Below, one piece after another: positions 54,090 through 63,956 of a DNA stretch of 64,000 nt. A program made the translations under genes and the position numbers. Below the pieces are notes generated by a model, which saw nothing but the letters and a program-made list of their open reading frames with translations, had not been told where the DNA came from and searched no databases. Every line of letters begins with the position of its first letter. Within the stretch, counting starts at the first letter, position 1. This stretch comes from Collimonas sp. OK307 (lineage in GTDB: Bacteria; Pseudomonadota; Gammaproteobacteria; Burkholderiales; Burkholderiaceae_D): assembly GCF_900113705.1 (NCBI RefSeq), contig NZ_FOQI01000001.1, forward strand, positions 310,001-374,000, in the 5' to 3' direction.

Positions 54090-55340
54090 TTACGCGCTTT
54101 CCAGCCCGAAAGCCTTGTGCAAAGCACGCACTGCCAACTCCATGTACTTCTCGTCGATCAGTACCGAGATCTTGATTTCGGAGGTCGAAATCATCTGGAT
54201 ATTGATGCCCTCTTCGGCCAGGGTGCGGAACATTTGCGAAGCGATGCCGACATGGCTGCGCATGCCTACGCCCACTACCGACACTTTCGACACCTTGGCG
54301 TCGCCAGTGATGCTGGCAGCACCGATGTGTGCCTTGACCTTCTCGTTCAAGACATCCATCGCCTTGGTGTACTCGCCGCGCGGCACGGTAAAGGTGAAGT
54401 CAGTTTTGCCGTCGACCGACTGATTCTGGATAATCATGTCGACTTCGATATTGGCGTCAGCGACTGCGCCAAGAATCTGGTAGGCGATGCCTGGGCGATC
54501 TGGCACGCCAAGTACGGTGATCTTGGTCTCGTCGCGATTGAACGCGATGCCGGTAATGGTGGCTTGTTCCATCTTGGTGTCTTCCTCAAACGAAATCAGG
54601 GTGCCGGAAATTGCTTCTTCTTCCAATGGCATTAATGGGTCAGTCAGCGAAGACAGTACGCGGGTTGGCATCTTGTAGTTGCCGGCAAATTCGACCGAGC
54701 GAATCTGCAGCACTTTAGAGCCCAGCGATGCCATCTCCAGCATTTCTTCAAAGGTTACGGTCTTCAGGCGGCGTGCATCCGATACTACGCGCGGGTCGGT
54801 GGTGTAGACACCGTCGACATCGGTATAGATCATGCACTCCGCGGCCTTCAGCGCAGCAGCCACGGCGACGGCCGACGTATCGGAACCGCCACGACCGAGG
54901 GTCGTGATATTACCCAATTCATCGACACCTTGGAAACCGGTGATGATCACCACTTTGCCGGCGTCCAGGTCTTGCCGCACCTTGACGTCGTCAATCGAAC
55001 GAATCCGGGCTTTGGTGTGGGCCGAGTCGGTTTCAATGGCGACTTGCCAGCCGGCGTAGGAGACTGCGTCCTTGCCTATCGCATGCAGGGCCATGGCCAG
55101 CAAGGCGACCGATGCCTGCTCGCCGGTGGCGGCCAGCATATCGAGTTCGCGTGGATCGGGCTGGGCGGTAATTTCCTTTGCCAAGCCCAGGAGGCGGTTG
55201 GTTTCACCGGACATCGCGGAGGGCACCACGACGATTTGGTGGCCGGCGTCATGCCATTTGGCGACGCGCAGTGCGACATTCTTGATGCGCTCGGGTGAGC
55301 CCATCGAAGTGCCGCCGTATTTGTGGACAATTAAAGCCAT
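54090..55340 (-). CDS. lysC: Aspartate kinase
   Basis: A 416-residue enzyme that phosphorylates aspartate, opening lysine, threonine and methionine synthesis. The N-terminal kinase motif KYGGTSMGSPERIKNVA is at residues 7-23, with GRGGSDTSAVAVAAAL near 150 and FEEMLEMASLGSKVLQ near 203. Two ACT domains (about 265-410) sense end-products, as in single-function kinases. It is the last gene of the accA-tilS-lysC group and lies beside tRNA-Ser. Confidence 0.96.
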   Translation of the reverse strand: MALIVHKYGGTSMGSPERIKNVALRVAKWHDAGHQIVVVPSAMSGETNRLLGLAKEITAQPDPRELDMLAATGEQASVALLAMALHAIGKDAVSYAGWQVAIETDSAHTKARIRSIDDVKVRQDLDAGKVVIITGFQGVDELGNITTLGRGGSDTSAVAVAAALKAAECMIYTDVDGVYTTDPRVVSDARRLKTVTFEEMLEMASLGSKVLQIRSVEFAGNYKMPTRVLSSLTDPLMPLEEEAISGTLISFEEDTKMEQATITGIAFNRDETKITVLGVPDRPGIAYQILGAVADANIEVDMIIQNQSVDGKTDFTFTVPRGEYTKAMDVLNEKVKAHIGAASITGDAKVSKVSVVGVGMRSHVGIASQMFRTLAEEGINIQMISTSEIKISVLIDEKYMELAVRALHKAFGLESA

Positions 55341-55466
55341 AGGGAATGTAGGTGGGTGCTAGAAGCGGGTGTGGTGCAAAAAAATAAAATCAACCCTTTA
55401 ATGTACCCGCAACAGCCGATTATGACAAGAGGCTTACCAGAGAGAAAGTGCTGCCGGTAACGTCGC

Positions 55467-56903
55467 TTAGCTTAAGATATCTTGCTTAAATGGAACTTCA
55501 TCGGGTTGCCAGCGCAGACTGATATGCAGTCCCGGTTCGCTCGCCAATTGCAGGCAATCCATGCCAATGCCCGCCGCAAACAGAATCTGCTTGCCGCTGC
55601 TTACCAACGGCAGGCGTTCACGCTCCCAGGGCGGCACGTCGAAAGCCTGGTAATGATATTTGATGCTTTTTGTGGGGCGATTGAACGCCAGCTTGAGGCG
55701 CTCGCCACCGGAGCGATATTGAATTTGCAACGGTTGTACGCGCAGCCAGTCGGCAGCAATGCCCTGCTCTGCCTGGTCGAAATGCAGCACGCCGCCGAAC
55801 TCAGGGAAACGCATTTCGGCTTCGCCGTTCCAGCGAAACGCTTGCGGTTCGATCTCGGAACGATCGATATCGTCGCGCGGCGTCAGGAACACACGGTTCC
55901 TGTGACGGCGGATATGGCAATCCGGATGCGTCACGCACAATTGCGCATCGGCTTTAGCTTCCAGCAATTGCTGGCGCATTTCACTCAGCCAGGCGCTGGA
56001 CGGCATACGCAAATGATGCAAGCCGAACCAGTAGCGCAGCAGATTATCGATCCGCTCGCCGCTCAACTTCCGCACGTGCTCCAGATCGAGGCATGTGCCG
56101 TCGGCACAGAGGGCCATGTCTTGCGCCGCCAGGTCGATCAGCAAGCGTTGGGTGGTCTGCATGTGCCCGGAACTGCGCGAGAAACGCTCCTGGAATCCCG
56201 GGAAGTATTGGCTTAGCACCGGCATGACTTGCTGGCGCAAGGCGTTGCGGGCATAGCGTGGATCGTGATTTGACTCGTCTTCGATATACGTCAGCTGTTG
56301 GGTTGCGGCATATTTTGCTACATATTCTTCCAACGCTGCACGCGACACTTTCAGCAACGGCCGCGCCATCAGTAACTCGCTATCACCCAGCAAAGTCGGC
56401 GCCGTGTTCCAGCGATCCATGCCCGACAAGCCGGCCGCGCCGGAGCCGCGCAACAGTTGCAGCAGCACGGTCTCGGCCTGGTCATCCAGGTGATGCGCGG
56501 TCAAGAGTAAAGGAACCCGATGTTGGCGGCACAAGTCGCCCAGCGCGGCGTAGCGGCTGATGCGGGCCGCTTCTTCCACCCCGCTTTTGTCGCGATTGTG
56601 CAATTCGATACCCCGGGTATCGAATTCGACATTCAGCTTTGCGCAAGTCTCTGCACAATGGATTTGCCATTGATCTGCATTGGGGCTGAGGCCGTGGTGG
56701 ATATGGAAGGCGAATAGCTTGATGCCATGCGCGCTGGCGTACTGTGCGGCCGCATGCAGCAGGACGCTGGAATCCAGCCCGCCGCTATAGGCAATTGCCA
56801 GCCGCGCCGGCTGCTGTTGAACCGTGGCAGGGAACGCTTGCGCGATCTCCGCCAGGGTAGCTTCCAGGTATGCGTAGATACTTGCAGTAGATGAATTCGA
56901 CAC
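55467..56903 (-). CDS. tilS: tRNA(Ile)-lysidine synthase
   Basis: A 478-residue enzyme that adds lysine to C34 of the CAU isoleucine tRNA so that it reads AUA. The PP-loop SGGLDSSVLLH is at about residues 40-50; LLLTAHHLDDQAETVLLQLLRGSG (shown as TAHHLDDQAETVLLQLL) binds ATP; the later SGGERLKLAFNRPTKSIK is the TilS C-terminal substrate-binding domain. It begins 3 bases after the accA stop and ends 127 bases before lysC. Confidence 0.96.
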   Translation of the reverse strand: MSNSSTASIYAYLEATLAEIAQAFPATVQQQPARLAIAYSGGLDSSVLLHAAAQYASAHGIKLFAFHIHHGLSPNADQWQIHCAETCAKLNVEFDTRGIELHNRDKSGVEEAARISRYAALGDLCRQHRVPLLLTAHHLDDQAETVLLQLLRGSGAAGLSGMDRWNTAPTLLGDSELLMARPLLKVSRAALEEYVAKYAATQQLTYIEDESNHDPRYARNALRQQVMPVLSQYFPGFQERFSRSSGHMQTTQRLLIDLAAQDMALCADGTCLDLEHVRKLSGERIDNLLRYWFGLHHLRMPSSAWLSEMRQQLLEAKADAQLCVTHPDCHIRRHRNRVFLTPRDDIDRSEIEPQAFRWNGEAEMRFPEFGGVLHFDQAEQGIAADWLRVQPLQIQYRSGGERLKLAFNRPTKSIKYHYQAFDVPPWERERLPLVSSGKQILFAAGIGMDCLQLASEPGLHISLRWQPDEVPFKQDILS

Positions 56904-56905
56904 GC

Positions 56906-57880
56906 CTATTCTGCAGCCAGTACTTCCTTGAACTTACCGTAGCTCATCAATTTTTCATGACGCGCATTCAAAAGATCCTTGGTCTTCACACCTTGGAACT
57001 GGCGCAAGGTATCCGCCAATGCGCGCTTCAACAGGGAAGCCATCTGCTTCGGATCCCGATGGGCGCCGCCCAATGGTTCGCTGACGATCTTGTCGATCAG
57101 GCCGACTGCTTTCAAGCGATGCGCGGTCAGGCCCAGGGCGTCGGCAGCATCGGATGCGCGCTCAGCGGTTTTCCACAGGATCGAGGCGCAACCTTCAGGC
57201 GAAATCACCGAATAAGTCGCATACTGCAGCATCAGGACTGCATCGCCGACCGCAATCGCCAACGCGCCGCCGGAGCCACCTTCGCCGATGATGGTGGCGA
57301 TCAGCGGCACTTTCAATTCCGCCATCGCGTACAAATTGTGGCCGATAGCTTCCGATTGTCCGCGCTCTTCAGCATCGATGCCAGGGAACGCGCCAGGGGT
57401 ATCGACAAAGGTGAAAATCGGCAGGCCGAATTTCTCTGCTACTTTCATCAGGCGCAAGGCCTTGCGATAACCTTCCGGCTTAGGCATGCCGAAATTACGC
57501 AATGCGCGCTCTTTCGTGTCGCGCCCCTTTTGATGGCCTATCACCATGCAAGCCTGGCCATTGAAGCGCGCCAGGCCGCCGACTATCGACTGGTCGTCGG
57601 CATAGGTACGATCGCCATGCAACTCATGGAAATCGGTGAATATTTCATTCACATAATCCATTGTGTATGGGCGTTGCGGATGACGTGAAATCTGAGAAAC
57701 TTGCCAAGGAGTCAGTTTTGCGTAGATATCCTTGGTCAATTGCTGACTTTTTTTCGACAAACGGTCGATTTCTTCCGAAATATCTACCGCGGAGTCGTCC
57801 TGGACAAAACGCAGCTCTTCAATCTTGGCGTCTAACTCGGCAATCGGTTGTTCGAAGCCGAGAAATGTTGTTTTACTCAT
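56906..57880 (-). CDS. accA: Acetyl-CoA carboxylase carboxyltransferase alpha subunit
   Basis: A 324-residue subunit that, with AccD, moves CO2 from carboxybiotin to acetyl-CoA for fatty-acid synthesis. Features include [20 protein letters not shown] (residues 5-24, shown as [14 protein letters not shown]), [39 protein letters not shown] at about 198-209 and [12 protein letters not shown] at about 224. Length fits the family (about 320). It is followed 3 bases later by tilS, an order common in Burkholderiales. Confidence 0.97.
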   Translation of the reverse strand: MSKTTFLGFEQPIAELDAKIEELRFVQDDSAVDISEEIDRLSKKSQQLTKDIYAKLTPWQVSQISRHPQRPYTMDYVNEIFTDFHELHGDRTYADDQSIVGGLARFNGQACMVIGHQKGRDTKERALRNFGMPKPEGYRKALRLMKVAEKFGLPIFTFVDTPGAFPGIDAEERGQSEAIGHNLYAMAELKVPLIATIIGEGGSGGALAIAVGDAVLMLQYATYSVISPEGCASILWKTAERASDAADALGLTAHRLKAVGLIDKIVSEPLGGAHRDPKQMASLLKRALADTLRQFQGVKTKDLLNARHEKLMSYGKFKEVLAAE

Positions 57881-57957
57881 ATTATTCCCTTGATTAAACT
57901 GCCACTGCCGATAATTTTACCCAAATAAGGTTACTTAAAACTAACATCGGCAATGAC

Positions 57958-58608
57958 TTAATATTCTGCAGATACCGCATCCAGGCTACGCCATAGATAC
58001 CAGGTCGCTACGGTGCGCCACGGCTCCCAGTTGGCAGATACCTCGCGTGCATCGCTACGCGAAACCGGCTCTCCTGAAAAATAGTTGACACTAATGCCTT
58101 TGAGCAACCCCAGGTCGTCCAAAGGCAAAATATTGGGCCGGAGCAAATTAAATATCAAAAACATCTCCGCTGTCCAGCGTCCGATGCCACGAATTTGCGT
58201 CAAATCCGCGATGACATCCTCATCGTCCATCTCTTGCCACTGCTCGGCATTGACCCGTTTCGCCTTGAAATGATCGGCCAGATCCAGAATATAGTCTGCT
58301 TTACGCTTAGACAATCCGCAAGCGGCAAGTTGCTCGGGGCCGGCTTTTAATACCTGGGCGGGAGTTGTCTTAGGACAGACTAACAGAAATTTTTGCCATA
58401 CGGATTCCGCTGCCTTGACCGAAATCTGCTGGCCGACCACCGAGCGCGCCAGCGTGGTAAACGCCTCGCCGCGGCCAACCAGATGCAGGTCGCCGAATTG
58501 CGGAATCAGCTTGCGCATGATGCGGTCACGCTTCATCAACTCAACTTTGGCGTCTTCCCAATACGAAGGCACAAAGAAATTGTTGTCGACAGCTATCGCT
58601 TTTTGCAT
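57958..58608 (-). CDS. AlkA-like 3-methyladenine DNA glycosylase
   Basis: A 216-residue HhH-GPD DNA repair glycosylase that removes alkylated purines. The helix-hairpin-helix LTQIRGIGRWTAEMFLIFNL and the catalytic aspartate in LPLDDLGLLKGI are visible at about residues 140-180. RSVVGQQISVKAAESVW near residue 50 is also typical. It lacks the E. coli AlkA N-terminal domain, like other short forms. The ATG at 58608 lies 4 bases after the cysS stop, so the two are likely cotranscribed. Confidence 0.9.
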   Translation of the reverse strand: MQKAIAVDNNFFVPSYWEDAKVELMKRDRIMRKLIPQFGDLHLVGRGEAFTTLARSVVGQQISVKAAESVWQKFLLVCPKTTPAQVLKAGPEQLAACGLSKRKADYILDLADHFKAKRVNAEQWQEMDDEDVIADLTQIRGIGRWTAEMFLIFNLLRPNILPLDDLGLLKGISVNYFSGEPVSRSDAREVSANWEPWRTVATWYLWRSLDAVSAEY

Positions 58609-58612
58609 ACGC

Positions 58613-60034
58613 TTACGCCCTTCGCCATTCGGTTTGACCACCGGGCTTATCTTCCAGCAAAATGCCATCGGCTTGCAGTTCCTTACGGATCTGGTCTGCT
58701 GCAGAAAAATCCTTGGCTATTTTTGCTGCTTGACGAGCTTGAATTTTGAGTAGGATATCTTGCTCTGACAAAGCAGCTTGTGCAATGCCATTTCCGACAA
58801 CTTCATTACCGGCGAGTACACGGCCTTTCAAATAATCTTCAGGAGCACGCTGCAACAGACCCAGTACGCTGGCCAATGCCTTAAGCTGGCGTGCTGCTGC
58901 CGGCGAACGATTTTTGTTAACCTCATTGGCCAGATCGAACAAAGTGGAAATGGCCATAGGCGTATTGAAATCATCATTCATGGCTTGCGCGACACGCTCG
59001 GCGTGGGCCTCGCTCCAATCCAGCGGCAAGGCGTCCGCAGCCACTTCCTTCAGCGCGGTGTACAAGCGGGTCAAGGCATGCTTGGCGTCATCCAGATTGG
59101 TGTCGGCATAATTCAATGGACTACGGTAATGCGCCCGTAGGATAAAGAAGCGCACCACTTCCGCATCATATTTTTTCAGGACGTCGCGAATCGTGAAAAA
59201 ATTTCCCAAGGACTTGGACATCTTTTCATTGTCGATGCGCACAAAGCCGTTGTGCATCCAGTAATTGACAAACTGGTGGCCATGCGCGCCCTCAGATTGC
59301 GCAATTTCATTTTCATGATGCGGGAACTGTAAATCCTGGCCGCCACCGTGAATATCAAACTGTTCGCCCAGCAATTGCTCCGCCATGGCAGAGCACTCGA
59401 TATGCCAGCCCGGTCGGCCATGCCCCCAGCGCGAGTTCCATTTAACCTCTTCCGGCTCACTCTCTTTGGCTGCTTTCCACAAGACGAAATCCAGCGGATC
59501 GCGCTTGCCGAGATTGACATCGACGCGTTCGCCGGCGCGCAAATCATCCAGCGACTTGCCCGACAACTTACCGTAGCCGGCGAAATCGCGTACTGAATAA
59601 TTGACGTCGCCGTCGCTGCCCTGGTACGCCAGGCCTTTATGCTCCAGCTTTTCAATCAGGGCCAGCATCTGCGGCACGAACGCCGTCGCGCGCGGCTCGT
59701 GATCCGGCTTTTGCACACCCAGCGCGGCAGCATCCTCATCCATGGCTTGTATGAAACGGCTGGTCAGTTGCGAGATCGTCTCGCCGTTCTCGACGGCGCG
59801 CTTGATGATCTTGTCATCGATGTCAGTGATATTGCGCACATAAGTAACGTCCAACCCCGACTGGCGCAGCCAGCGCTGCACCATATCGAACACCACCATC
59901 ACCCGTCCATGACCAAGATGGCAATAGTCGTAGACCGTCATGCCGCAGACGTACATGCGGACCTTGCCCGGTTCGATTGGAGAAAACGGCTGCTTCTCAC
60001 GCGCCAGCGTGTTATATATTTTCAGGTCGCTCAT
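58613..60034 (-). CDS. cysS: Cysteinyl-tRNA synthetase
   Basis: A 473-residue enzyme that charges tRNA-Cys. The HIGH-like motif is HLGHGR at about residue 36, in [15 protein letters not shown]; Cys30 and the later zinc ligands ([17 protein letters not shown]) are present; KMSKSLGNF is at about residue 272. Length fits the family (about 460). It is transcribed divergently from ppiA, across a 227-base gap, and is cotranscribed with the glycosylase. Confidence 0.97.
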   Translation of the reverse strand: MSDLKIYNTLAREKQPFSPIEPGKVRMYVCGMTVYDYCHLGHGRVMVVFDMVQRWLRQSGLDVTYVRNITDIDDKIIKRAVENGETISQLTSRFIQAMDEDAAALGVQKPDHEPRATAFVPQMLALIEKLEHKGLAYQGSDGDVNYSVRDFAGYGKLSGKSLDDLRAGERVDVNLGKRDPLDFVLWKAAKESEPEEVKWNSRWGHGRPGWHIECSAMAEQLLGEQFDIHGGGQDLQFPHHENEIAQSEGAHGHQFVNYWMHNGFVRIDNEKMSKSLGNFFTIRDVLKKYDAEVVRFFILRAHYRSPLNYADTNLDDAKHALTRLYTALKEVAADALPLDWSEAHAERVAQAMNDDFNTPMAISTLFDLANEVNKNRSPAAARQLKALASVLGLLQRAPEDYLKGRVLAGNEVVGNGIAQAALSEQDILLKIQARQAAKIAKDFSAADQIRKELQADGILLEDKPGGQTEWRRA

Positions 60035-60261
60035 GGGAAGTTACGGCTTAGGGCACAGAAATAAAGCACAGAAATATTGCAAGCCGTTCCATCTACCTGC
60101 ACGCTTACCGTGCGAGACGTCAGGACAACTGAATAGCCAAAACTCTTTTGCAGTGCTTAGTTTGATAAAATGTTGCTTTTCGCCGCAGTATATCATTACT
60201 GAAATCTGAAAATGCAGCACATGAGACACGAAAACGGTGCCACTTACAAGAAGGAACTTTG

Positions 60262-60864
60262 ATGCCAACACCTCTACGCTTGACTTTTCGCTTGCCACGC
60301 CGCAGCTTTACACTGGCGCTTGCCTCTACATTTGCCGCGGCTTGCCTGATAGGTAATCCGTCGTTTGCCAGCGCTGCCGACAAGCCGCACGTTTTGTTGA
60401 AAACCAATATGGGCGACATCGTCATCGAGCTGAATCCGGAAAAAGCGCCGAAGACAGTCAAGAATTTTTTAAGCTATGTGAACAGCGGCCACTATAACGG
60501 CACCATTTTCCATCGCGTCATCGACAATTTCATGGTCCAGGGCGGCGGCATGACCACGGACATGCGTGAGAAACCGGCACCGAACAAAGTCGAAAACGAA
60601 GCCAAGAACGGCCTCAAGAACGTGCCATACAGTGTTGCAATGGCCCGCACCGCAGATCCGCAATCAGCCGGCGCGCAATTTTTCATCAATGTGAACAACA
60701 ATGAATTCCTCAACTATCCTGGCCGCGACGGCTGGGGCTACGCGGTATTCGGCCAGGTTATCAAGGGCACTGACGTTGTCGACAAGATCAAGAAGGTGAA
60801 AACCGCCTATCAAGACGTGCCGACAACCCCGGTTATCATCGAATCGGCTACAGTGACTAAATAA
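60262..60864 (+). CDS. ppiA: Periplasmic cyclophilin-type prolyl isomerase
   Basis: A 200-residue cyclophilin. The N-terminus is a signal peptide (basic start, hydrophobic core, cleavage near FASAAD at residue 40). The catalytic core has [15 protein letters not shown] (about 93-107), [31 protein letters not shown] (shown as [18 protein letters not shown]), and [12 protein letters not shown]. It speeds prolyl isomerisation of exported proteins. AAGGA precedes the ATG at 60262. It is followed by a cytoplasmic paralogue 68 bases away. Confidence 0.94.
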   Translation: MPTPLRLTFRLPRRSFTLALASTFAAACLIGNPSFASAADKPHVLLKTNMGDIVIELNPEKAPKTVKNFLSYVNSGHYNGTIFHRVIDNFMVQGGGMTTDMREKPAPNKVENEAKNGLKNVPYSVAMARTADPQSAGAQFFINVNNNEFLNYPGRDGWGYAVFGQVIKGTDVVDKIKKVKTAYQDVPTTPVIIESATVTK

Positions 60865-60932
60865 AACCGGCTTTTTACTGCCCTTTTTTTCAACTTTTTC
60901 AACCTCCATCAATCTATCTAATAGGAAATACC

Positions 60933-61424
60933 ATGGCTGTCCTTCTCACCACCAACCACGGCACGATCAAAATCGAACTCGAGGCAGAAAAAGCGCCAAA
61001 GAGCGTGGAAAATTTCCTGGCGTACGTCAATGCCGGCCACTATAACGGTACGATTTTCCACCGCGTAATCCCAGGCTTCATGGTCCAGGGCGGCGGTTTC
61101 GAGCCTGGCATGAAACAAAAGCCGACCAACGATCCGGTCGAAAACGAAGCCAAGAACGGCCTCAAGAACGAGCCGTACACCCTGGCGATGGCCCGCACTT
61201 CGGCGCCGCATTCTGCATCCGCGCAATTTTTCATCAACGTCAAGAACAACAGCTTCCTCGACTATCCAGGCCAGGACGGCTGGGGCTACTGCGTTTTCGG
61301 TAAAGTAGTTGAAGGCACCGATATCGTCGACAAGATCGAAAGCGTAAAGACCACGCGTACCGGCATGTTTGCCGACGTACCGGTGGATGACGTCATCATC
61401 GAAAAAGCCGAAGTAGTCGCTTAA
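60933..61424 (+). CDS. ppiB: Cytoplasmic cyclophilin-type prolyl isomerase
   Basis: A 163-residue cyclophilin without a signal peptide, the size of E. coli PpiB (164). Core motifs match ppiA closely: FHRVIPGFMVQGGGFEPGM, LAMARTSAPHSASAQFFINV and WGYCVFGKVVEGTDIVDKI. Some 25-base stretches are nearly the same in the two genes, so they look like an old tandem duplication. It precedes lpxH in the same direction. Confidence 0.96.
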   Translation: MAVLLTTNHGTIKIELEAEKAPKSVENFLAYVNAGHYNGTIFHRVIPGFMVQGGGFEPGMKQKPTNDPVENEAKNGLKNEPYTLAMARTSAPHSASAQFFINVKNNSFLDYPGQDGWGYCVFGKVVEGTDIVDKIESVKTTRTGMFADVPVDDVIIEKAEVVA

Positions 61425-61457
61425 TCCGGACTTGGTTTCTATTTTTTAGCGGATCCT

Positions 61458-62249
61458 ATGACAGCTTCAGCCTCGAACTCGCCCGGCGCCGCCGTTGCGC
61501 TGTTTATCTCCGACCTGCATCTGCAGGCGGCGCACCCGCGCACTACACAAGCGTTCCTGGATTTTCTGCAGGAACAGGCCATGCGGGTGCCACAACTGTA
61601 TCTGTTGGGCGATTTGTTCGAGTACTGGGCTGGCGACGACGATCTGGAAACGCCGTATAACCGTGAAATTGCCGAAGCGATCCGGCAAGTCAGCGATAGC
61701 GGCGTACAGGTTTTCTGGATCGCCGGCAATCGGGACTTCCTGGTTGGCGAAAGCTTCGCGCAAGCGGCCGGCCTGACCATGTTGCCCGACCCATCGGTAA
61801 TTACCGTGGGTGGGCACCGCCTGGCAATCGCCCATGGCGATGCGCAATGCACCGACGATCTTGCCTACATGGAGTTTCGCGCGCAGGTGCGCCAGCCGCA
61901 ATGGCAAGCGCAATTTCTGGCGCTGCCTCTGGCACAACGCAAGGCAATCATTGCCGGCGTCCGCAAGGAAAGCCAGGAAGAACAGCGTCACAAATCCATG
62001 GAAATCATGGACGTCAACCAGGCAGCGGTAGCCGCCTTGTTTGACACTACCGCTACCACCACGCTGATTCATGGCCACACCCACAGGCCGGCGCGCCACC
62101 ATTCCGGTGACGGCGAGGCCGCCCATACGCGCTATGTGTTGCCGGATTGGGAGTATGACGTCAAGACGCAGCGAGGCGGCTGGATTGCGATTGATGCGAA
62201 TGGCGTGATTCGGCGCTTTGGCCACGACGGCCAGGAATTAGCCGATTGA
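61458..62249 (+). CDS. lpxH: UDP-2,3-diacylglucosamine hydrolase
   Basis: A 263-residue calcineurin-like metallophosphoesterase that makes lipid X, a step of lipid A synthesis at the inner membrane. Metal-binding motifs are SDLHLQAAHP near residue 17, LGDLFEYWAGDDD near 51, GNRDFLVGESF near 91, and HGHTHRPARH near 208. Length is near E. coli LpxH (240). It lies 33 bases after ppiB, with no terminator seen between, so cotranscription is likely. It converges with yceH, 16 bases away. Confidence 0.94.
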   Translation: MTASASNSPGAAVALFISDLHLQAAHPRTTQAFLDFLQEQAMRVPQLYLLGDLFEYWAGDDDLETPYNREIAEAIRQVSDSGVQVFWIAGNRDFLVGESFAQAAGLTMLPDPSVITVGGHRLAIAHGDAQCTDDLAYMEFRAQVRQPQWQAQFLALPLAQRKAIIAGVRKESQEEQRHKSMEIMDVNQAAVAALFDTTATTTLIHGHTHRPARHHSGDGEAAHTRYVLPDWEYDVKTQRGGWIAIDANGVIRRFGHDGQELAD

Positions 62250-62265
62250 ACCACCCCTTGAGCGA

Positions 62266-63000
62266 TTAGTCGAACTGTCGCTTGAACTCGGCAAACTGCA
62301 CCGACAGATCATCCATCTGGCGCCGCAGGCTGACAACTTCATCTTCAAGCTGGGCGATCCGGTCCTGGCTTCCACTTTTCACCACTGAGGCGCTGCCGGC
62401 CATTGCATCGGCCATTGCCTGCTGTTCCAGTATCTCCTCGCCCGCCAGCAAATGGGCATAGCGCGATTCCTTGGTGCCGGGCGCTTTCGCCAGGCGCGCC
62501 ACCAATGGCGGATATTTATCGACCAGGAATTGCAAGGCTGTTTCAACCTCGCCGACAGAGGCGAAATCATGCAGCCTGCCGCTACGGCTACGCAACTCGC
62601 CAGCCGTCTGAATCCCGCGCAGCATCAAGGTAGTCAATACCGCCAGCTTGTCTTGTTCCAGCAGCCATTTGACGCGCATCCGGTGTTCGTATTTAGCCAC
62701 CCGGGCGCCGGCCTGGCTCACCTCCACCACCAGCTTGCGCTGCATCAGGCGCTGCAGCACATCCAGCACCGTCGACTCGGCGATAGCCATCACCGGATCG
62801 CGACTCGACAACTGGTTGCAGCCATTGGTCAGCGCATTCAGGGACAAGGGATAATTGTCCGGCGTCAGCGCTTCTTTTTCTGCAAGAACCGCCAACACGC
62901 GAATTTCAAACTGATCCAGAAACTCATCGGAGCGGCCAGAATCCGCCACCCGCTCGCCATCATTATCACCAGTCGGAATACCGTCTGCTTCTTGATTCAT
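62266..63000 (-). CDS. yceH: YceH (DUF480) family protein
   Basis: A 244-residue conserved cytoplasmic protein of unknown function. Two winged-helix-like domains are visible: RVLAVLAEKEALTPDNYPLSLNALTNGCNQ (shown as LTPDNYPLSLNALTNGCNQ) and LTTLMLRGIQTAGELRSR. A C-terminal coiled coil (IAQLEDEVVSLRRQMDDL) follows. The ATG at 63000 follows AGGAGAG; the preceding GTG is not needed. It is downstream of cysE on the same strand. Confidence 0.92.
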   Translation of the reverse strand: MNQEADGIPTGDNDGERVADSGRSDEFLDQFEIRVLAVLAEKEALTPDNYPLSLNALTNGCNQLSSRDPVMAIAESTVLDVLQRLMQRKLVVEVSQAGARVAKYEHRMRVKWLLEQDKLAVLTTLMLRGIQTAGELRSRSGRLHDFASVGEVETALQFLVDKYPPLVARLAKAPGTKESRYAHLLAGEEILEQQAMADAMAGSASVVKSGSQDRIAQLEDEVVSLRRQMDDLSVQFAEFKRQFD

Positions 63001-63030
63001 CACACTCTCTCCTGGCTCACTGCGACCGTC

Positions 63031-63780
63031 TTACTCAACCAGTTTGTTGAGCTGGTCCGGATCAAATTTTTCGAGCTCGGGCAAGCTCTCGCAAGCGATG
63101 CCCGACTTCTTCAACAAGGCAATAATGCGGTCGATCTGGTGCTCCTGCGCCGCTGCGTTGTCGATCAAACCATGCAGAGCCTTGGACAGCGGATCATCGC
63201 CATTGGGCGTGACGCCGTAAGCTGCAAACATGCGGGCCGCAGCTTCATCCTTGCCGTTGTTGCTTTCTTTCTGCACGATGCGCGCAGGGTTGCCCACCGC
63301 AGTCGCGCCCGGCGGCACTTCCTTGACCACTACCGCATTGGAACCAACCTTGGCACCCTCGCCCACAGTGAAACCACCCAGCACCTTGGCACCGGCGCCG
63401 ATGATCGCTCCGCGCGCCAGGGTTGGATGGCGTTTGGCGCCCTTGTTGAGTGAGGTTCCGCCCAGAGTCACGCCTTGGTAAATGGTGCAGTCGTCGCCGA
63501 CTTCGGCAGTCTCGCCGATCACCACGCCAAAACCATGGTCGATGAACACGCGCCGGCCGATGGTTGCACCGGGATGGATTTCAATTCCGGTCAAAGTGCG
63601 GGCTATCTGCGAAATGAAACGTCCCGGCCATTTGAAGCCGTTGTGCCAGCAATGATGCGCCCAGCGATGCAGGATGATGGCATGCAGGCCGGGATAGCAA
63701 GTCAGTACTTCCCACTGGGTACGAGCGGCGGGATCACGTGCCATGATGTTGGCAATGTCTTCACGAATGCGGCTGAACAT
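63031..63780 (-). CDS. cysE: Serine O-acetyltransferase
   Basis: A 249-residue enzyme that acetylates serine for cysteine synthesis. The N-terminal helical part (IREDIANIMARDPAARTQWEV, here in part: IANIMARDPAART) is followed by the left-handed beta-helix of hexapeptide repeats (about 60-175), with catalytic-type D and H in FIDHGFGVVIGETAEVGDD and VTLGG. The C-terminal tail is about 50 residues longer than in short EpsC-type enzymes. It is followed by yceH after 30 bases and preceded by a terminator at 63854-63875. Confidence 0.93.
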   Translation of the reverse strand: MFSRIREDIANIMARDPAARTQWEVLTCYPGLHAIILHRWAHHCWHNGFKWPGRFISQIARTLTGIEIHPGATIGRRVFIDHGFGVVIGETAEVGDDCTIYQGVTLGGTSLNKGAKRHPTLARGAIIGAGAKVLGGFTVGEGAKVGSNAVVVKEVPPGATAVGNPARIVQKESNNGKDEAAARMFAAYGVTPNGDDPLSKALHGLIDNAAAQEHQIDRIIALLKKSGIACESLPELEKFDPDQLNKLVE

Positions 63781-63853
63781 AAGGATGTCGGATGTATGCG
63801 GAGGCGTAATGTTATTCCAAATTACGCCTGCCGTCTTTTACTGCGAAAGTCCG

Positions 63854-63875
63854 GAAAAACCGGCAGGCCGGTTTC
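63854..63875 (-). terminator. Terminator between the upstream gene and cysE
   Basis: On the minus strand GAAACCGGC and GCCGGTTTTT form an 8-bp perfect stem with a 2- to 4-base loop and five T. It closes the partial gene at the right edge. Confidence 0.6.
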
Positions 63876-63956
63876 AGGCTGGACTGGGAAATCCTGAATT
63901 GCCGCCATGCATGAAAAACCGGCGGCCTGATTCAGAATGGGTAAGGCGGAATGGGA

